Positions 16,453-26,012 are shown, numbered from the stretch's first letter. The stretch: DNA of 64,000 bases from Corynebacterium riegelii (GCF_016728505.1 NZ_CP068159.1:1364001-1428000); one strand, 5' to 3'. Translations and numbers: made by a program. Notes: generated by a model from the sequence alone, not told the origin.

Positions 16453-16474
16453 AACCTAAGCTCGTATAAACAAC

Positions 16475-16507
16475 AAAAAGCGGCCGCTGGAAAGCGGCCG
16501 CTTTTTT
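16475..16507. terminator. bidirectional rho-independent terminator
   Basis: The stem AAAAGCGGCCGC / GCGGCCGCTTTT has a short loop, with an A-run before it and a T-run after it. It separates the convergent small gene (ending 16452) and rpf gene (ending 16544) and can serve both. Confidence 0.92.
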
Positions 16508-16543
16508 GCTAGCTGTGAGCAGCTGTGGAGCTGTTACAGGTGC

Positions 16544-17188
<645 letters not shown>

Positions 17189-17327
17189 TTACGGGTCGGT
17201 TGACTTCGGACGTTTCGCAGTAGCCTAACGTTTTATAACGATTCAGTCACGCTCGTGCCACAAAATGGCGAAGATACTGGGTTTTGGGGCGCTATAAGGG
17301 CAGCTCGTGGCGTCGAAAAGCAAAATA

Positions 17328-17343
17328 TGTGATCTGTGTCACT
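17328..17343. promoter_or_regulatory. candidate GlxR (CRP-type) binding site
   Basis: TGTGATCTGTGTCACT has the two TGTGA/TCAC half-sites with the six-base spacing of the GlxR consensus TGTGANNNNNNTCACA, with one mismatch at the last base. It lies between the divergent rpf and cold-shock genes. Confidence 0.6.
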
Positions 17344-17413
17344 TGGGGCTGCGCTGGGCTCTTTCGGGAGACGGGGTAAGCTCACCAGATCTACGTAGAC
17401 AGGAGGATTAGCC

Positions 17414-17797
17414 ATGCCAATTGGAAAGGTTAAATGGTACGACGCCGAAAAGGGCTTCGGTTTCGCCTCGAACCCTGGTGAGGAAGACGTCTTCATCGGC
17501 CGCAACGTGCTGCCCGAAGGGGTTGAGGAGCTTGTGCCCGGCCAGCGCGTGGAATTCGACTTTGCCGCCGGCCGCCGCGGACCGCAGGCGCTGCGCCTTG
17601 AGATCCTGGACACGCCGCGCCGCAGGCCCGTGCACCGCCGCAAGCCGGAGGAACTGGGCAGCATGCTTGCAGATGTGATGACGCTGATCGAAACCCAGAT
17701 CCAGCCCGCACTGACCGCCGGCCGCTACCCGGACCGCAAGGAATCCCGCCAGGTTGCGGAGATCCTGCGCGCGGTGGCGAAGGAGCTCGACGCGTAA
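17414..17797 (+). CDS. cspB: cold-shock protein with C-terminal extension (CspB-like)
   Basis: A 127-residue protein. Residues 1-66 form a cold-shock domain with RNP1 (KGFGFA, 13-18) and RNP2 (DVFIG, 25-29), which binds single-stranded nucleic acid. The remaining 60 residues are a basic linker (RRRPVHRRKPEE) and a helix-rich tail, an extension typical of one coryneform paralogue and absent from classical 67-residue Csps. AGGAGG lies seven bases before the ATG. The gene diverges from rpf. Confidence 0.9.
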   Translation: MPIGKVKWYDAEKGFGFASNPGEEDVFIGRNVLPEGVEELVPGQRVEFDFAAGRRGPQALRLEILDTPRRRPVHRRKPEELGSMLADVMTLIETQIQPALTAGRYPDRKESRQVAEILRAVAKELDA

Positions 17798-17824
17798 AAA
17801 GAGGCGCTGTTAAAACGGGAGCGT

Positions 17825-18322
17825 TTACTCAAACCCAACTGACCACGTTGCAATGACGGGGACTTCCTCCCCGTCGGCAGCGTGGTCAATTGCTAGGGCG
17901 GACACTTCCGCCACCACGAGTGTCGCCCCGGACTCAGTCACTGCGTCGATCTCGTGCTCGGTGGCTTCGCCGGAGGTGTAGACGGTCTCGTTGTTGGCCG
18001 CCGGGTCGTCATAAATAGCCAGCACGCGCCAGCTGGTCTGCGCGATGTCCTTCGGCACAGCCACGTGCACCGAATCATCACCCAGCGGCATGGACGGGGG
18101 AGTACCGCCGTCACACTCCTGGTCCAGCTCACAAACGGTGTACGGGGGGATCTCGCGGGTTTCACCGGCGGACGTCACGCTGATTGCAACATCTGAAATT
18201 GGGGTGCCCGGGCGGGTGCGCTGGTACTCCATAAAGAAATAGATGCCGGTGACAAGCAGCAACGCAACGGCAATTACCGCCACCATTTGCTTCACGCTTT
18301 GGTTCTTTCCGCCTTTTGCCAT
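17825..18322 (-). CDS. DUF2771-like membrane-anchored protein
   Basis: A 165-residue protein with an N-terminal basic stretch, one membrane segment (about residues 10-31) and an extracytoplasmic domain of about 130 residues. It has two cysteines five residues apart (VCELDQECDG) that could form a disulphide. The layout and the final ATWSVGFE resemble the actinobacterial DUF2771 family. It converges on cspB and lies 24 bases downstream of the glutaminyl cyclase gene on the same strand, so it may share that transcript. Function unknown. Confidence 0.7.
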   Translation of the reverse strand: MAKGGKNQSVKQMVAVIAVALLLVTGIYFFMEYQRTRPGTPISDVAISVTSAGETREIPPYTVCELDQECDGGTPPSMPLGDDSVHVAVPKDIAQTSWRVLAIYDDPAANNETVYTSGEATEHEIDAVTESGATLVVAEVSALAIDHAADGEEVPVIATWSVGFE

Positions 18323-18346
18323 GGTTGCGGATTCTACCCAGCAGCC

Positions 18347-19138
18347 TTAGTCGGCGGGCTCGAAGGTAACCCGGTACAGGTCCGGCCAGCGCTTACCCGT
18401 CACATAAAACTCATCGGTTCCCGGGATGTGCGCAATGCCGTTGAGCACGTTGTTCAAATCAGGCTCCGCGTTGTTTGGCACGCCGGAGGCGTCAATGACA
18501 GCGGTAACATTGCCCGTTTCCGCGTCAATGCGCACGATGTCGGTGGTGGTAAATACGTTGGCGTACACATCACTACCCACGCACTCCAGCTCATTGAGGC
18601 CATCGACGGGTTCGCCGGCCAACGTGACGCTGAAACGCTCGCGCTCCTCAAGGGTCTCTGGGTCCATGCGGCGCAGCTGCGCGGTGCCGTCGGAGAAGAT
18701 CATCTCGCCGGTTTCTTCGAGGTGGCAAATGCCCCAGCCCTCACCATCAATTGCCGCTTGGTCTACCACCTCAAGCGTTTCGGCGTCCCGTTTGTAGGCA
18801 ATGCCGGATTGCCAGGTGAGTTGCCACAACGCGGCGTCTACAAGCGAAATGCCCTCACCGAAATCCTCATCCGGCAGCGACTGTGAGACAAGCTCGGAGC
18901 CGTTGATGTTGCGGCGATACACGCGCGACTCCCCGTTCCAACCCGTGCCCACGTACAACTCACCGCCAGGACCCACCTCAAGGCCCTGGGTGAAACTTGT
19001 CGGGTCAAAGTCATACCGCTCATGCACAACCGCCACAAGCTGCTCGGGCTGGTTGTCTGTGCCGCACGCGCTCAGCGGCAGCAATGCGAGAAGGCCAAGG
19101 GCGGCACAAGGTTTGGAGGGATTCGGCATGGGCACCAT
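18347..19138 (-). CDS. glutaminyl-peptide cyclotransferase, lipoprotein
   Basis: A secreted lipoprotein of about 263 residues of the plant-type glutamine cyclotransferase family, a five-bladed beta-propeller that converts N-terminal Gln to pyroglutamate. The lipobox LSAC follows a short hydrophobic segment and suggests diacylglycerol anchoring. Family motifs are RYDFDPTSFTQGLE near the N-terminus, YVGTGWNGESRVYR, and the C-terminal LNNVLNGIAHIPGTDEFYVTGKRWPDLYRV. Start choice is uncertain: ATGs at 19138 and 19129 are both plausible and have weak ribosome sites, while a longer frame to 19345 would overlap the divergent gene. Confidence 0.85.
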   Translation of the reverse strand: MVPMPNPSKPCAALGLLALLPLSACGTDNQPEQLVAVVHERYDFDPTSFTQGLEVGPGGELYVGTGWNGESRVYRRNINGSELVSQSLPDEDFGEGISLVDAALWQLTWQSGIAYKRDAETLEVVDQAAIDGEGWGICHLEETGEMIFSDGTAQLRRMDPETLEERERFSVTLAGEPVDGLNELECVGSDVYANVFTTTDIVRIDAETGNVTAVIDASGVPNNAEPDLNNVLNGIAHIPGTDEFYVTGKRWPDLYRVTFEPAD

Positions 19139-19186
19139 CTTGCACCATCTTGTACCCCTGAAAAGCAACACACGCATAATGGGGGA

Positions 19187-19864
19187 GTGAGTAAACCCAG
19201 ACGTAACCGACATTCCGCCGGATCCCCGTTGCTTGGCCCCAAGGCGGTAGCAGCGGCGCGCGAGGCGCTTGGAGACGTCGCCGCGGACCACGAAATCGGC
19301 GACCACATCGGCGTCACCGGCCTGCAAGCCAACGTGGCCACCCACCGCTTCGAAGCGAACGTGCCTGGCTACACCGGCTGGGAGTGGAACGCCGTGATTG
19401 CGTGTGCAACCGGCTCAGACACCATCACCATCAACGAGGTCGCGCTGATCCCAGCAACGGGCGCGCTCGAAGCGCCGGAATGGGTGCCATACTCGGAGCG
19501 CCTCCGTCCGGGGGACCTCGGCCCCGGCGACATCATGGAGCTTTCGCCTCACGACGCTCGGGTGACCGACGACTCCTTCTCCCGCCACGCCATCACCTTC
19601 CCCGGGCGCGAGACCAAGCACTACCTGACCGAACACGGTCTGCGCGACGCCGAGAAGCGCTGGCGCACCGGCGACTACGGGCCAAACAGTGAGTTCGCCG
19701 AAAAGGCCACCCTGTACTGCCGCAGCTGTGCTTTTTACCTGCCCATGGGGGAGCCGGTGGGTGACAACTTTGGTGTGTGCACCAACGAATACTCCGCCGA
19801 CGGCCACGTTGTTGCAGCCTCCTACGGCTGCGGCGCGCACGCGGACACCGTAGTGAATGACTAG
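19187..19864 (+). CDS. DUF3027 family protein
   Basis: A 225-residue actinobacterial protein resembling DUF3027. It starts at a GTG six bases after a CATAAT -10 box, so the mRNA is probably leaderless. The C-terminus has a cysteine-containing patch (ATLYCRSCAFYLPMGEP... GVCTNEYSADG ... YGCGAHAD) that could bind zinc. The N-terminal part has PLLGPKAVAAAREALGDVA. It diverges from the glutaminyl cyclase gene. Function not known to me. Confidence 0.75.
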   Translation: MSKPRRNRHSAGSPLLGPKAVAAAREALGDVAADHEIGDHIGVTGLQANVATHRFEANVPGYTGWEWNAVIACATGSDTITINEVALIPATGALEAPEWVPYSERLRPGDLGPGDIMELSPHDARVTDDSFSRHAITFPGRETKHYLTEHGLRDAEKRWRTGDYGPNSEFAEKATLYCRSCAFYLPMGEPVGDNFGVCTNEYSADGHVVAASYGCGAHADTVVND

Positions 19865-19869
19865 TGGGA

Positions 19870-20577
19870 TTAGAACGTGGCGGCGCGCTTTGCGCGTGCC
19901 TCGTTGACTTCCCGGTGCGAGGGCACGCCGGCGCGCTCAAACAGCAGCCGCGCCGAGCGAGGCGTGCCGTACTCCACCCAGGATTCGACCAAACGGACGC
20001 CGTAGACCGGGTCGACCACCCAGACCTCACTGTCGTGCAGCTGTCCTAGCGAGAATCCTTCCGACAGGGTGTGAACGCACACCCCATGGGCGCGCAGGAT
20101 ATCCACCACGCCATCCAGCGCTACTGAGCGGGGCGTGTGGGGGTGCGTAGAGATATATGCGCAGATGCCGTGCGCTGGATCATCGCTTTCATGGATGGCA
20201 ATCAGTGGGCGCATGATGGCGCAGACGACGTTTCCTGCGGCATCAGCAAGCAAGCCCTCATCCGAAGGCAACAAGGCCAGCTGCGTTTGCTGCCAACCGG
20301 AATCCGGACCAACCTTTTCGGGCACGGTGCGCTCATCCGGGTTAGGCAGCGCGGACATGGTGATCTCCTGCGGGGCTGGCGCAAGGGGGCGAAGTACCAG
20401 CACAGGTGTGCCGTTGTTGATGTGCAAGATTGCCCGCCGAGTCCCTGCTATATCCGCCAACCGAACACGCAAGGATTGCATGTCGGCGGTGGAAACCCCC
20501 AGCTCACGCAGCCGCTGGGCATACAGCGCAGCGTCAATGACGGTGCCTTCTTGCACCACAAAGGTGAAACTATCCAC
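19870..20577 (-). CDS. divergent aminotransferase class IV-like protein
   Basis: A 235-residue protein with the outline of fold-type IV PLP enzymes (aminodeoxychorismate lyase/branched-chain aminotransferase). Residues 115-130 (EGLLADAAGNVVCAI) correspond to the 'D-x-G-x-V-x-E' segment, and the C-terminal VHTLSEGFSLGQLHDSEVWVVDPVYGVRLVESW resembles the substrate-loop region. The usual E-x-x-x-N-hydrophobic motif is degenerate (CAIMRPLIAI), and I cannot be sure of the PLP lysine (perhaps the Lys in PEKVGPD). It may be a non-catalytic or repurposed member. It converges on the DUF3027 gene. Assignment is from pattern only. Confidence 0.45.
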   Translation of the reverse strand: MDSFTFVVQEGTVIDAALYAQRLRELGVSTADMQSLRVRLADIAGTRRAILHINNGTPVLVLRPLAPAPQEITMSALPNPDERTVPEKVGPDSGWQQTQLALLPSDEGLLADAAGNVVCAIMRPLIAIHESDDPAHGICAYISTHPHTPRSVALDGVVDILRAHGVCVHTLSEGFSLGQLHDSEVWVVDPVYGVRLVESWVEYGTPRSARLLFERAGVPSHREVNEARAKRAATF

Positions 20578-20587
20578 GCCTGCCCTG

Positions 20588-20682
20588 CTTACTGTGCCTT
20601 ACTGTGCCGAAAAATTACTGGAATTGAAATTGGTTTTTTACACGCAAAGTGACAGTCTATGACAGGCAATATGACAGGCAAT
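20588..20682. repeat. two short tandem duplications upstream of the purine permease
   Basis: CTTACTGTGC is duplicated at 20588-20607, and ATGACAGGCAAT is duplicated at 20659-20682. Both lie between the class IV-like gene and the permease start and could be operator half-sites or slippage products. Confidence 0.8.
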
Positions 20683-20726
20683 AGCCAGTCTTCCAGCAAC
20701 GCACCTGAAAAGGGATCCAAGACACC

Positions 20727-22211
20727 GTGACCACCCGAGATACCAGCGCGCCTGAAACTGGCGCGCAACAACCAACACCTTCGAAGCCTGCCGGCGGACT
20801 GGACGGCTTCTTCCACATTTCGGAGCGTGGCTCCACTGTCGGCCGTGAGATCCGCGGCGGCGTGGTCACGTTCTTCGCCATGGCGTACATCGTCCTGCTC
20901 AACCCGCTGATCATTGGTACCAGCCCGGACCGCGATGGCGTTGTGCTGGGTATTCCGCAGGTGGCTGCGGTGACCGCCCTGGTTGCCGGCGTGATGTGCA
21001 TTATCTTCGGCGTTGTGGCGAAGTACCCCTTCGGCATTGCAACGGGCCTGGGACTCAACACCCTAGTTGCGGTGACGCTGGTGGGGCAGCAGGGCCTGAC
21101 CTGGCCGGAGGCCATGGGTCTTGTGGTGATTGACGGCATCATTATTTGCGTGCTTGCCGTCACCGGTTTCCGCACCGCGGTGTTTGAGGCGATCCCGAAC
21201 TCCATGAAGGTGGCCATGAGCGTGGGCATCGGCATGTTCATCGCCATGATTGGTCTTGTAGATGCTGGCTTTGTCCGCCGCATTCCGGACGCCGCGATGA
21301 CCACCGTGCCGGTCCAGCTTGGTTTTGAAGGCTCGATTGCCTCCTGGCCGACGCTGGTCTTCGTGCTGGGTCTTGTGATTTGTGGTTTCATGGTTGCCCG
21401 CAACGTGCCGGGTGGCCTGTTCATTGGCATCGTTATCACCACGATTATCGCTTTGGTTGTTGAGGCGATTGCTGGCGTGGGTTCCTCCGCTGAGGATCCG
21501 CACGGCTGGTCCCTTGCGGTGCCGACCATCCCGGAGGGCTTCGGCGGCATCCCGGACCTGTCGTTGGTGGGCAAGGTTGATCTGGTTGGCGCGTTTATCA
21601 ACGCGGGCGTGCTGGCTGCGTCGCTCATGGTGTTCACCCTGGTGCTGGCGAACTTCTTTGACGCTATGGGCACCATGACCGCGCTTGGCCGCCAGGCTGG
21701 CCTGGCTAATGAGAAGGGCAACCTGCCGGACATGAAGCGCGCCCTGATCGTTGAGGGTTTCGGCGCCGTTGCTGGTGGTTTTGCCTCCAGCTCTTCCAAC
21801 ACGGTGTATGTGGATTCTTCCGCGGGTATTGCAGACGGCGCGCGCACGGGCCTCGCCAACGTGGTCACCGGCGTGTTGTTCCTGCTGGCTATGTTCTTCA
21901 CCCCGCTGTATGAGATTGTGCCGATTGAGGCTGCGGCACCGGTGCTGGTTATTGTGGGTGCGCTGATGATGATGCAGGTTGGCGGCATTGACTGGACGCG
22001 CTTTGACGTGGCATTTCCGGCCTTTTTGACCATCGTGGTCATGCCGTTTACCTACTCCATTGCAAACGGTATTGGCGTGGGCTTCATCGCGTTTACCGTC
22101 ATGGCGCTGTTTGCTGGCAAGGCGCGTGAGATCCACTGGATCATGTGGCTGATCTCCGCGCTGTTTGTTGTCTACTTTGCGCAGGGCCCACTGCTGGCTC
22201 TCGTGGGTTAA
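20727..22211 (+). CDS. NCS2 family purine permease (AzgA/GhxP-like)
   Basis: A 494-residue membrane protein with about 12-14 segments that matches the AzgA-like branch of NCS2 proton symporters for adenine, guanine or hypoxanthine. Supporting motifs are the early TFFAMAYIVLLNPLIIG, then GLGLNTLVAVTLVGQQGLTWPEAMGLVVIDG and the substrate region ANFFDAMGTMTALGRQAG followed by SSSNTVYVDSSAGIADGARTGLANVVTG. The GTG at 20727 has AAAAGGGAT about 11 bases upstream. The rRNA methyltransferase gene starts 13 bases after the stop. The precise base transported cannot be deduced. Confidence 0.9.
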   Translation: MTTRDTSAPETGAQQPTPSKPAGGLDGFFHISERGSTVGREIRGGVVTFFAMAYIVLLNPLIIGTSPDRDGVVLGIPQVAAVTALVAGVMCIIFGVVAKYPFGIATGLGLNTLVAVTLVGQQGLTWPEAMGLVVIDGIIICVLAVTGFRTAVFEAIPNSMKVAMSVGIGMFIAMIGLVDAGFVRRIPDAAMTTVPVQLGFEGSIASWPTLVFVLGLVICGFMVARNVPGGLFIGIVITTIIALVVEAIAGVGSSAEDPHGWSLAVPTIPEGFGGIPDLSLVGKVDLVGAFINAGVLAASLMVFTLVLANFFDAMGTMTALGRQAGLANEKGNLPDMKRALIVEGFGAVAGGFASSSSNTVYVDSSAGIADGARTGLANVVTGVLFLLAMFFTPLYEIVPIEAAAPVLVIVGALMMMQVGGIDWTRFDVAFPAFLTIVVMPFTYSIANGIGVGFIAFTVMALFAGKAREIHWIMWLISALFVVYFAQGPLLALVG

Positions 22212-22224
22212 GGCACAGAGCATT

Positions 22225-23037
22225 ATGCGTATCGACGACCCGTTGTCCCCATCCCTCGACGACATCCGAGACCTGAAACACTCCGATAGCGAGAAACGTC
22301 TGGTGATCGCCGAAGGCCCGTTGGTGGCGGGTCGTCTTTTGGCATCGCGCTTTCCCATGCGCGCTGTCTTTGGTTTTGGGGGACGCCTGGCTACTTTCCT
22401 GGAGGAGCACGGCGAGGAGCTGTCGCGCCGCGAGATCCCGGTGTACGAGATCACGCGCGAAATTATGGGGCAGGTTGCTGGCTACGACATGCACCGGGGG
22501 CTTCTCGCTTCGGCTGACCGCCCGGAACCTTTAAGCGTTGCTGAGGTGGCAGCGGGTGCTCGGACCCTGGTGATCTTGGAGGGAGTGGGGGACCACGAGA
22601 ACATCGGCTCCATTTTCCGCAACGCCGCAGGCATGGGGGTAGACGGCGTGCTTTTCGGCGCGGCAACCGCAGATCCGCTGTACCGCCGCAGCGTGCGCGT
22701 GTCCATGGGGCACGTGCTGCGCACTCCGTTTGCGTACTTTGGGGGCACGCCAACCACCTGGCAGCGCGACCTGGAGCAGCTGCGCCAGGCGGGGTTTCAC
22801 ATTGTGGCGCTGACCCCGGCACCGGATTCGGTACTGCTGCGGGATGCGCTCACCAACCCGGAAACGGGTGCGCCGTATGAGAAGGTGGCGTTCATGGTGG
22901 GGGCGGAAGGCCCGGGGCTGACTGAACACGCAATGCGTGCAGCAGATGTGCGCGCACAGATCCCCATGAGCCCCGGCACTGATTCACTGAACGTGGCAAC
23001 AAGCGCGGCTATTGCGTTCTACGAGCGCAACCGTTAG
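22225..23037 (+). CDS. TrmH/SpoU family RNA 2'-O-methyltransferase
   Basis: A 270-residue SPOUT-class methyltransferase. An N-terminal substrate-binding region with LVIAEGPLVAGRLLAS is followed by the catalytic SpoU domain with motif 1 ENIGSIFRNAAGMGVDGVLFG, motif 2 VAFMVGAEGPGL and motif 3 IPMSPGTDSLNVATSAAIAFYE that form the trefoil knot. It methylates ribose in rRNA or tRNA; the exact target is unknown. It follows the purine permease by 13 bases and is probably on the same transcript. Confidence 0.9.
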   Translation: MRIDDPLSPSLDDIRDLKHSDSEKRLVIAEGPLVAGRLLASRFPMRAVFGFGGRLATFLEEHGEELSRREIPVYEITREIMGQVAGYDMHRGLLASADRPEPLSVAEVAAGARTLVILEGVGDHENIGSIFRNAAGMGVDGVLFGAATADPLYRRSVRVSMGHVLRTPFAYFGGTPTTWQRDLEQLRQAGFHIVALTPAPDSVLLRDALTNPETGAPYEKVAFMVGAEGPGLTEHAMRAADVRAQIPMSPGTDSLNVATSAAIAFYERNR

Positions 23038-23055
23038 GGCCTAGTTAGGGCCGAT

Positions 23056-23907
23056 CTATGGCCGATCTGAGTGGCGGATGCGCTCCTTGAGTGCTGCCGC
23101 AGCACTCTTCACGCGGCGGCGAATGCCGCGGGCGATGCGCTTGGCGGCGGCCACGGAGGCGTCTGCAAGCTCGGCGAACTCGTCGCCGTCGTTGTCGCTT
23201 TGCACGTCATAATCGTCATACGCGCTGTCTTTTTCGGCAAAGCGCGCCGCAACCTCCTCAACCGTCTTGGTCTTGGGCGGCTTTGCAGGCTGCGTGATCT
23301 TCGGCTCTGGGCGGCCATCCACCGCATACCCCACCACGTGTACGTCTGGGCTGCCTGCGCGCAGGTCCACACCGATCCAGCTGCGTTCCGCTTCGTGGAC
23401 CAGATCCTTCGGCTCAAACGGCAAGGTGATGCCGCCGAGCTGTTCGGCTTTCTCACCTGCCCAGTATGGGGCTTCGAAAGGCTCGGGCAGACCTGAGTCT
23501 TCAATCACCCGTTCACGCGTGGCGGTTAGGCTGCGGCGACGCTCATCGCCCACGTAATGCGAAAACCCACCGAAGTCACTGTCAGTGCCTTCGGCAAAGA
23601 CGTAGGTATCTGCAGCGGGGAGTGCGCGGCGCAGGTACCCAACCGTGTGGGAAAGCTCCTCCGAATCCTCTACAAAGGTCTGCACCACGGCCACTCCCGG
23701 GTAACCGGCAATGTAAAACTCATCGCGGCCCGGGCGTGAGGAACGGTTGAGCGGGAACTGCCCAATCGGCGTGATCGGCCAACCAGGGTTGATCTGCGCA
23801 AGCAGCTTGCGCCCAAACCCACGGTCCGCCTTCGGCTCTGCCGCCAAAACCTCTTCCGGGTGTGCCGAGGTGACAAACCACACCGTCACAACCGCTGGGT
23901 AGCTCAT
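23056..23907 (-). CDS. conserved actinobacterial protein (DUF6928-like)
   Basis: A 283-residue protein. The N-terminal 190 residues form a conserved-looking domain beginning VVTVWFVTSAHPEEVLAAEPKADRGFGRK, with NPGWPITPIGQFPLNRSSRPG and a central EGTDSDFGGFSHYVG motif. The C-terminal 90 residues are charged and end in a basic helix-rich tail (AAKRIARGIRRRVKSAAAALKERIRHSD). I remember similar proteins annotated as DUF6928. Its ATG overlaps the stop of sepH by four bases (ATGA), so the two are coupled, with sepH upstream of it? No: sepH lies on the same strand with its stop at this start, so this gene is translated after sepH. Confidence 0.65.
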   Translation of the reverse strand: MSYPAVVTVWFVTSAHPEEVLAAEPKADRGFGRKLLAQINPGWPITPIGQFPLNRSSRPGRDEFYIAGYPGVAVVQTFVEDSEELSHTVGYLRRALPAADTYVFAEGTDSDFGGFSHYVGDERRRSLTATRERVIEDSGLPEPFEAPYWAGEKAEQLGGITLPFEPKDLVHEAERSWIGVDLRAGSPDVHVVGYAVDGRPEPKITQPAKPPKTKTVEEVAARFAEKDSAYDDYDVQSDNDGDEFAELADASVAAAKRIARGIRRRVKSAAAALKERIRHSDRP

Positions 23908-24752
23908 TTGCGCGGCCGTTTCTGTGAGGTGCGAACACCCAGCAGCACGTCCTCCCAGTGCGGGGTAACAGCCTTGCGGCGACGATGCTGCGGCTGCTCC
24001 TGCTCATCCGGGTGGCGCAAGAAATCGCCCTCCAGCTCCTCGGCGGGTGCTGCCTCTACATCCGGAGCCTCGGATTCAGCGGGCTCCTCGGGCTCCACGC
24101 GTTGGTCCCGCCTGTCCAGGCTCACGATGGAACGCGGCTGCACAAAGTCAGGGTCGGTCAGATCCTGGGCCACCGCGTCGCGGGCCTCTGCCGTGGAACC
24201 CGAACCCATCTGGCGCTTGTACGCCCACGTGGCCTCATTATCCGTCAGGCCGGCCTTCCAGGAAACGCGGACCACCCAGGCATCACCGGGTTCGCGGGTG
24301 GCGTCCCACGTAGCGTCTGCAAGCGAATGGCCCCTCGCAGCAAAGGCGGAGGCAAGGACCTCGAACAGGGTAAGCTTCGCCGGGCCGTCCTCACGCACGG
24401 GGTGCGCCTGCTTGGCGGCCTCAGCAATCTGCGCACGCTCCAACAACACCGGGTGCGCGTAGGGCTCAACGCGTGACTCCGCAACCCCCATCTCCTCAGC
24501 CAGCTCCGCGGCGGTAGCGCCAGCGCGGATGCGGGCCTGGATCTCATTCGGGCGCATGGTCAGCGCGTTGGCGAAGAGGGGATCGGGCTCTGGGAGCGGC
24601 TCCGGCTCAGGTGCCGGCTCCGGCTCCGGCGTCGGCTCCTCTTTTAGTTCTTCCAGCGCAGCACGCGAGAGCTGGTAGCGAACACCATCGTCATCTACCA
24701 GAACGAAGAACTGCTCCGTCGATTCCTCTTCACTGAGATAAAGCTCACGCAT
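23904..24752 (-). CDS. sepH: septation protein SepH
   Basis: A 282-residue protein of the SepH (former DUF3071) family, which in Actinobacteria binds FtsZ and promotes divisome assembly. The N-terminal domain begins MRELYLSEEES and includes VDDDGVRYQLSRAALEEL. A proline/glutamate repeat (about residues 42-60) links to the conserved MRPNEIQARIRAGATAAELAEEMGVAESRVEPYAHPVLLERA helix-turn-helix-like region. The C-terminal third is acidic and disordered and ends in a basic tail. The ATG at 24752 matches the family start; a frame extension to 24776 is possible. The following gene overlaps its stop by four bases. Confidence 0.85.
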   Translation of the reverse strand: MRELYLSEEESTEQFFVLVDDDGVRYQLSRAALEELKEEPTPEPEPAPEPEPLPEPDPLFANALTMRPNEIQARIRAGATAAELAEEMGVAESRVEPYAHPVLLERAQIAEAAKQAHPVREDGPAKLTLFEVLASAFAARGHSLADATWDATREPGDAWVVRVSWKAGLTDNEATWAYKRQMGSGSTAEARDAVAQDLTDPDFVQPRSIVSLDRRDQRVEPEEPAESEAPDVEAAPAEELEGDFLRHPDEQEQPQHRRRKAVTPHWEDVLLGVRTSQKRPRK

Positions 24753-24781
24753 AGCGTCCACCTTATCCCAGGACACGGCGC

Positions 24782-25909
24782 TTACTTTGCGCCCACGCCC
24801 TGCTCCAGCAAGGAATCAATTGCGCGGGTCAAGGTAACAACGTCCGTGGTATCAATAGCTGGGAACATGCCGATGCGCAGCTGGTTGCGGCCAAGCTTGC
24901 GGTACGGCTCCACATCCAGGATGCCGTTTGCACGCAGCGCCTTCGCCAGCTCAGCTGCATCGATGGAGTCCGCGAAGTCGATCGTGCCAACCACCAAGGA
25001 ACGCGACGCCGGGTCCTGTACAAATGGGGTTGCCAGCTCGTGTGCATCGGCCCAGGCGTAGAGGGCCTCGGAGTTTGCGGTGGTGCGTGCAACCATGGCG
25101 TCCAGGCCGCCCTCGGCGTTCATCCACTTCACCTGGTCAGCCAGCATGAGCAGGCTGCCAACGGCAGGGGTGTTGTAGGTCTGGTTCTTGCGTGAATTGT
25201 CCACAGCCGTCTGCAGATCCAGAAACGCTGGGATGAAGCGGCCTGATTCCTTGACCTTCGCAATGCGCTCAATTGCAGCCGGGCTCATGGCCGCAAACCA
25301 GAGCCCGCCGTCGGATGCGAAGCATTTCTGCGGGGAGAAGTAGTACACGTCGGCCTCGTTCAGGTCAACAGGGAGGCCGCCGGCGCCGGAGGTGGCGTCG
25401 ATAAGCACAAGCCCCTCAGCATTTGGACGGACAACCGGAACCATCGCACCGGTGGAGGTCTCATTGTGGGCCCACGCAATGACATCAGCATCCGTGCCAT
25501 CAAGCTCGCTCGGGCTTGGGGCCGTGCCTGGCTCAGCGGCAACAACCTGCGGTTCCTCCAGCCACGGTGCCTGTGCGGAAGCCTTGGCAAATTTGCCGGA
25601 GAACTCACCGAACGTCAGGTGCGCCGACTTGTTTTCGATCAGACCGAAGGTTGCAGCATCCCAGAATGCGGTGGCGCCGCCGAGGGACAGGACGATCTCG
25701 TAGCCCTCAGGCAGCTGGAAGAAATCGGCCAGACCTTCGCGGACCTCACCTACAACATTCTTCACCGCGGGCTGGCGGTGGGAGGTGCCGATGATGTCCG
25801 CGCCGCGTACGATAGCGTCAAGCTGCGCAGGGCGAACCTTGGACGGGCCGCAGCCAAAACGGCCGTCGGCAGGGATGAGGTCAGCTGGGAGGGTGGGGTA
25901 GGTGCTCAT
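24782..25909 (-). CDS. serC: phosphoserine aminotransferase
   Basis: A 375-residue PLP enzyme of serine synthesis, converting 3-phosphohydroxypyruvate to phosphoserine with glutamate. Family motifs are FGCGPSKVRPAQL near the N-terminus, GGATAFWDAATFGLIENKSAHLTFGEFSGKF, and the PLP-lysine region VYYFSPQKCFASDGGLW. The length agrees with the actinobacterial SerC subgroup. The ATG at 25909 follows GAAGGATG. It diverges from gltA, and the two share a region of about 220 bases. Confidence 0.95.
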   Translation of the reverse strand: MSTYPTLPADLIPADGRFGCGPSKVRPAQLDAIVRGADIIGTSHRQPAVKNVVGEVREGLADFFQLPEGYEIVLSLGGATAFWDAATFGLIENKSAHLTFGEFSGKFAKASAQAPWLEEPQVVAAEPGTAPSPSELDGTDADVIAWAHNETSTGAMVPVVRPNAEGLVLIDATSGAGGLPVDLNEADVYYFSPQKCFASDGGLWFAAMSPAAIERIAKVKESGRFIPAFLDLQTAVDNSRKNQTYNTPAVGSLLMLADQVKWMNAEGGLDAMVARTTANSEALYAWADAHELATPFVQDPASRSLVVGTIDFADSIDAAELAKALRANGILDVEPYRKLGRNQLRIGMFPAIDTTDVVTLTRAIDSLLEQGVGAK

Positions 25910-26012
25910 GACATCCTTCGGGAGATTTTTACGGTGCATTGCATAATATACTTTGCGACGCCATATGTAAAGGGTCCGCAAAGCGTGAGCCTTCGGCCGA
26001 AAAGCGCAATCA

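Noticed and set aside
20657..22454. Two long minus-strand open frames opposite the purine permease
   Set aside because: Both are shadows; the plus-strand permease has family motifs along its whole length.
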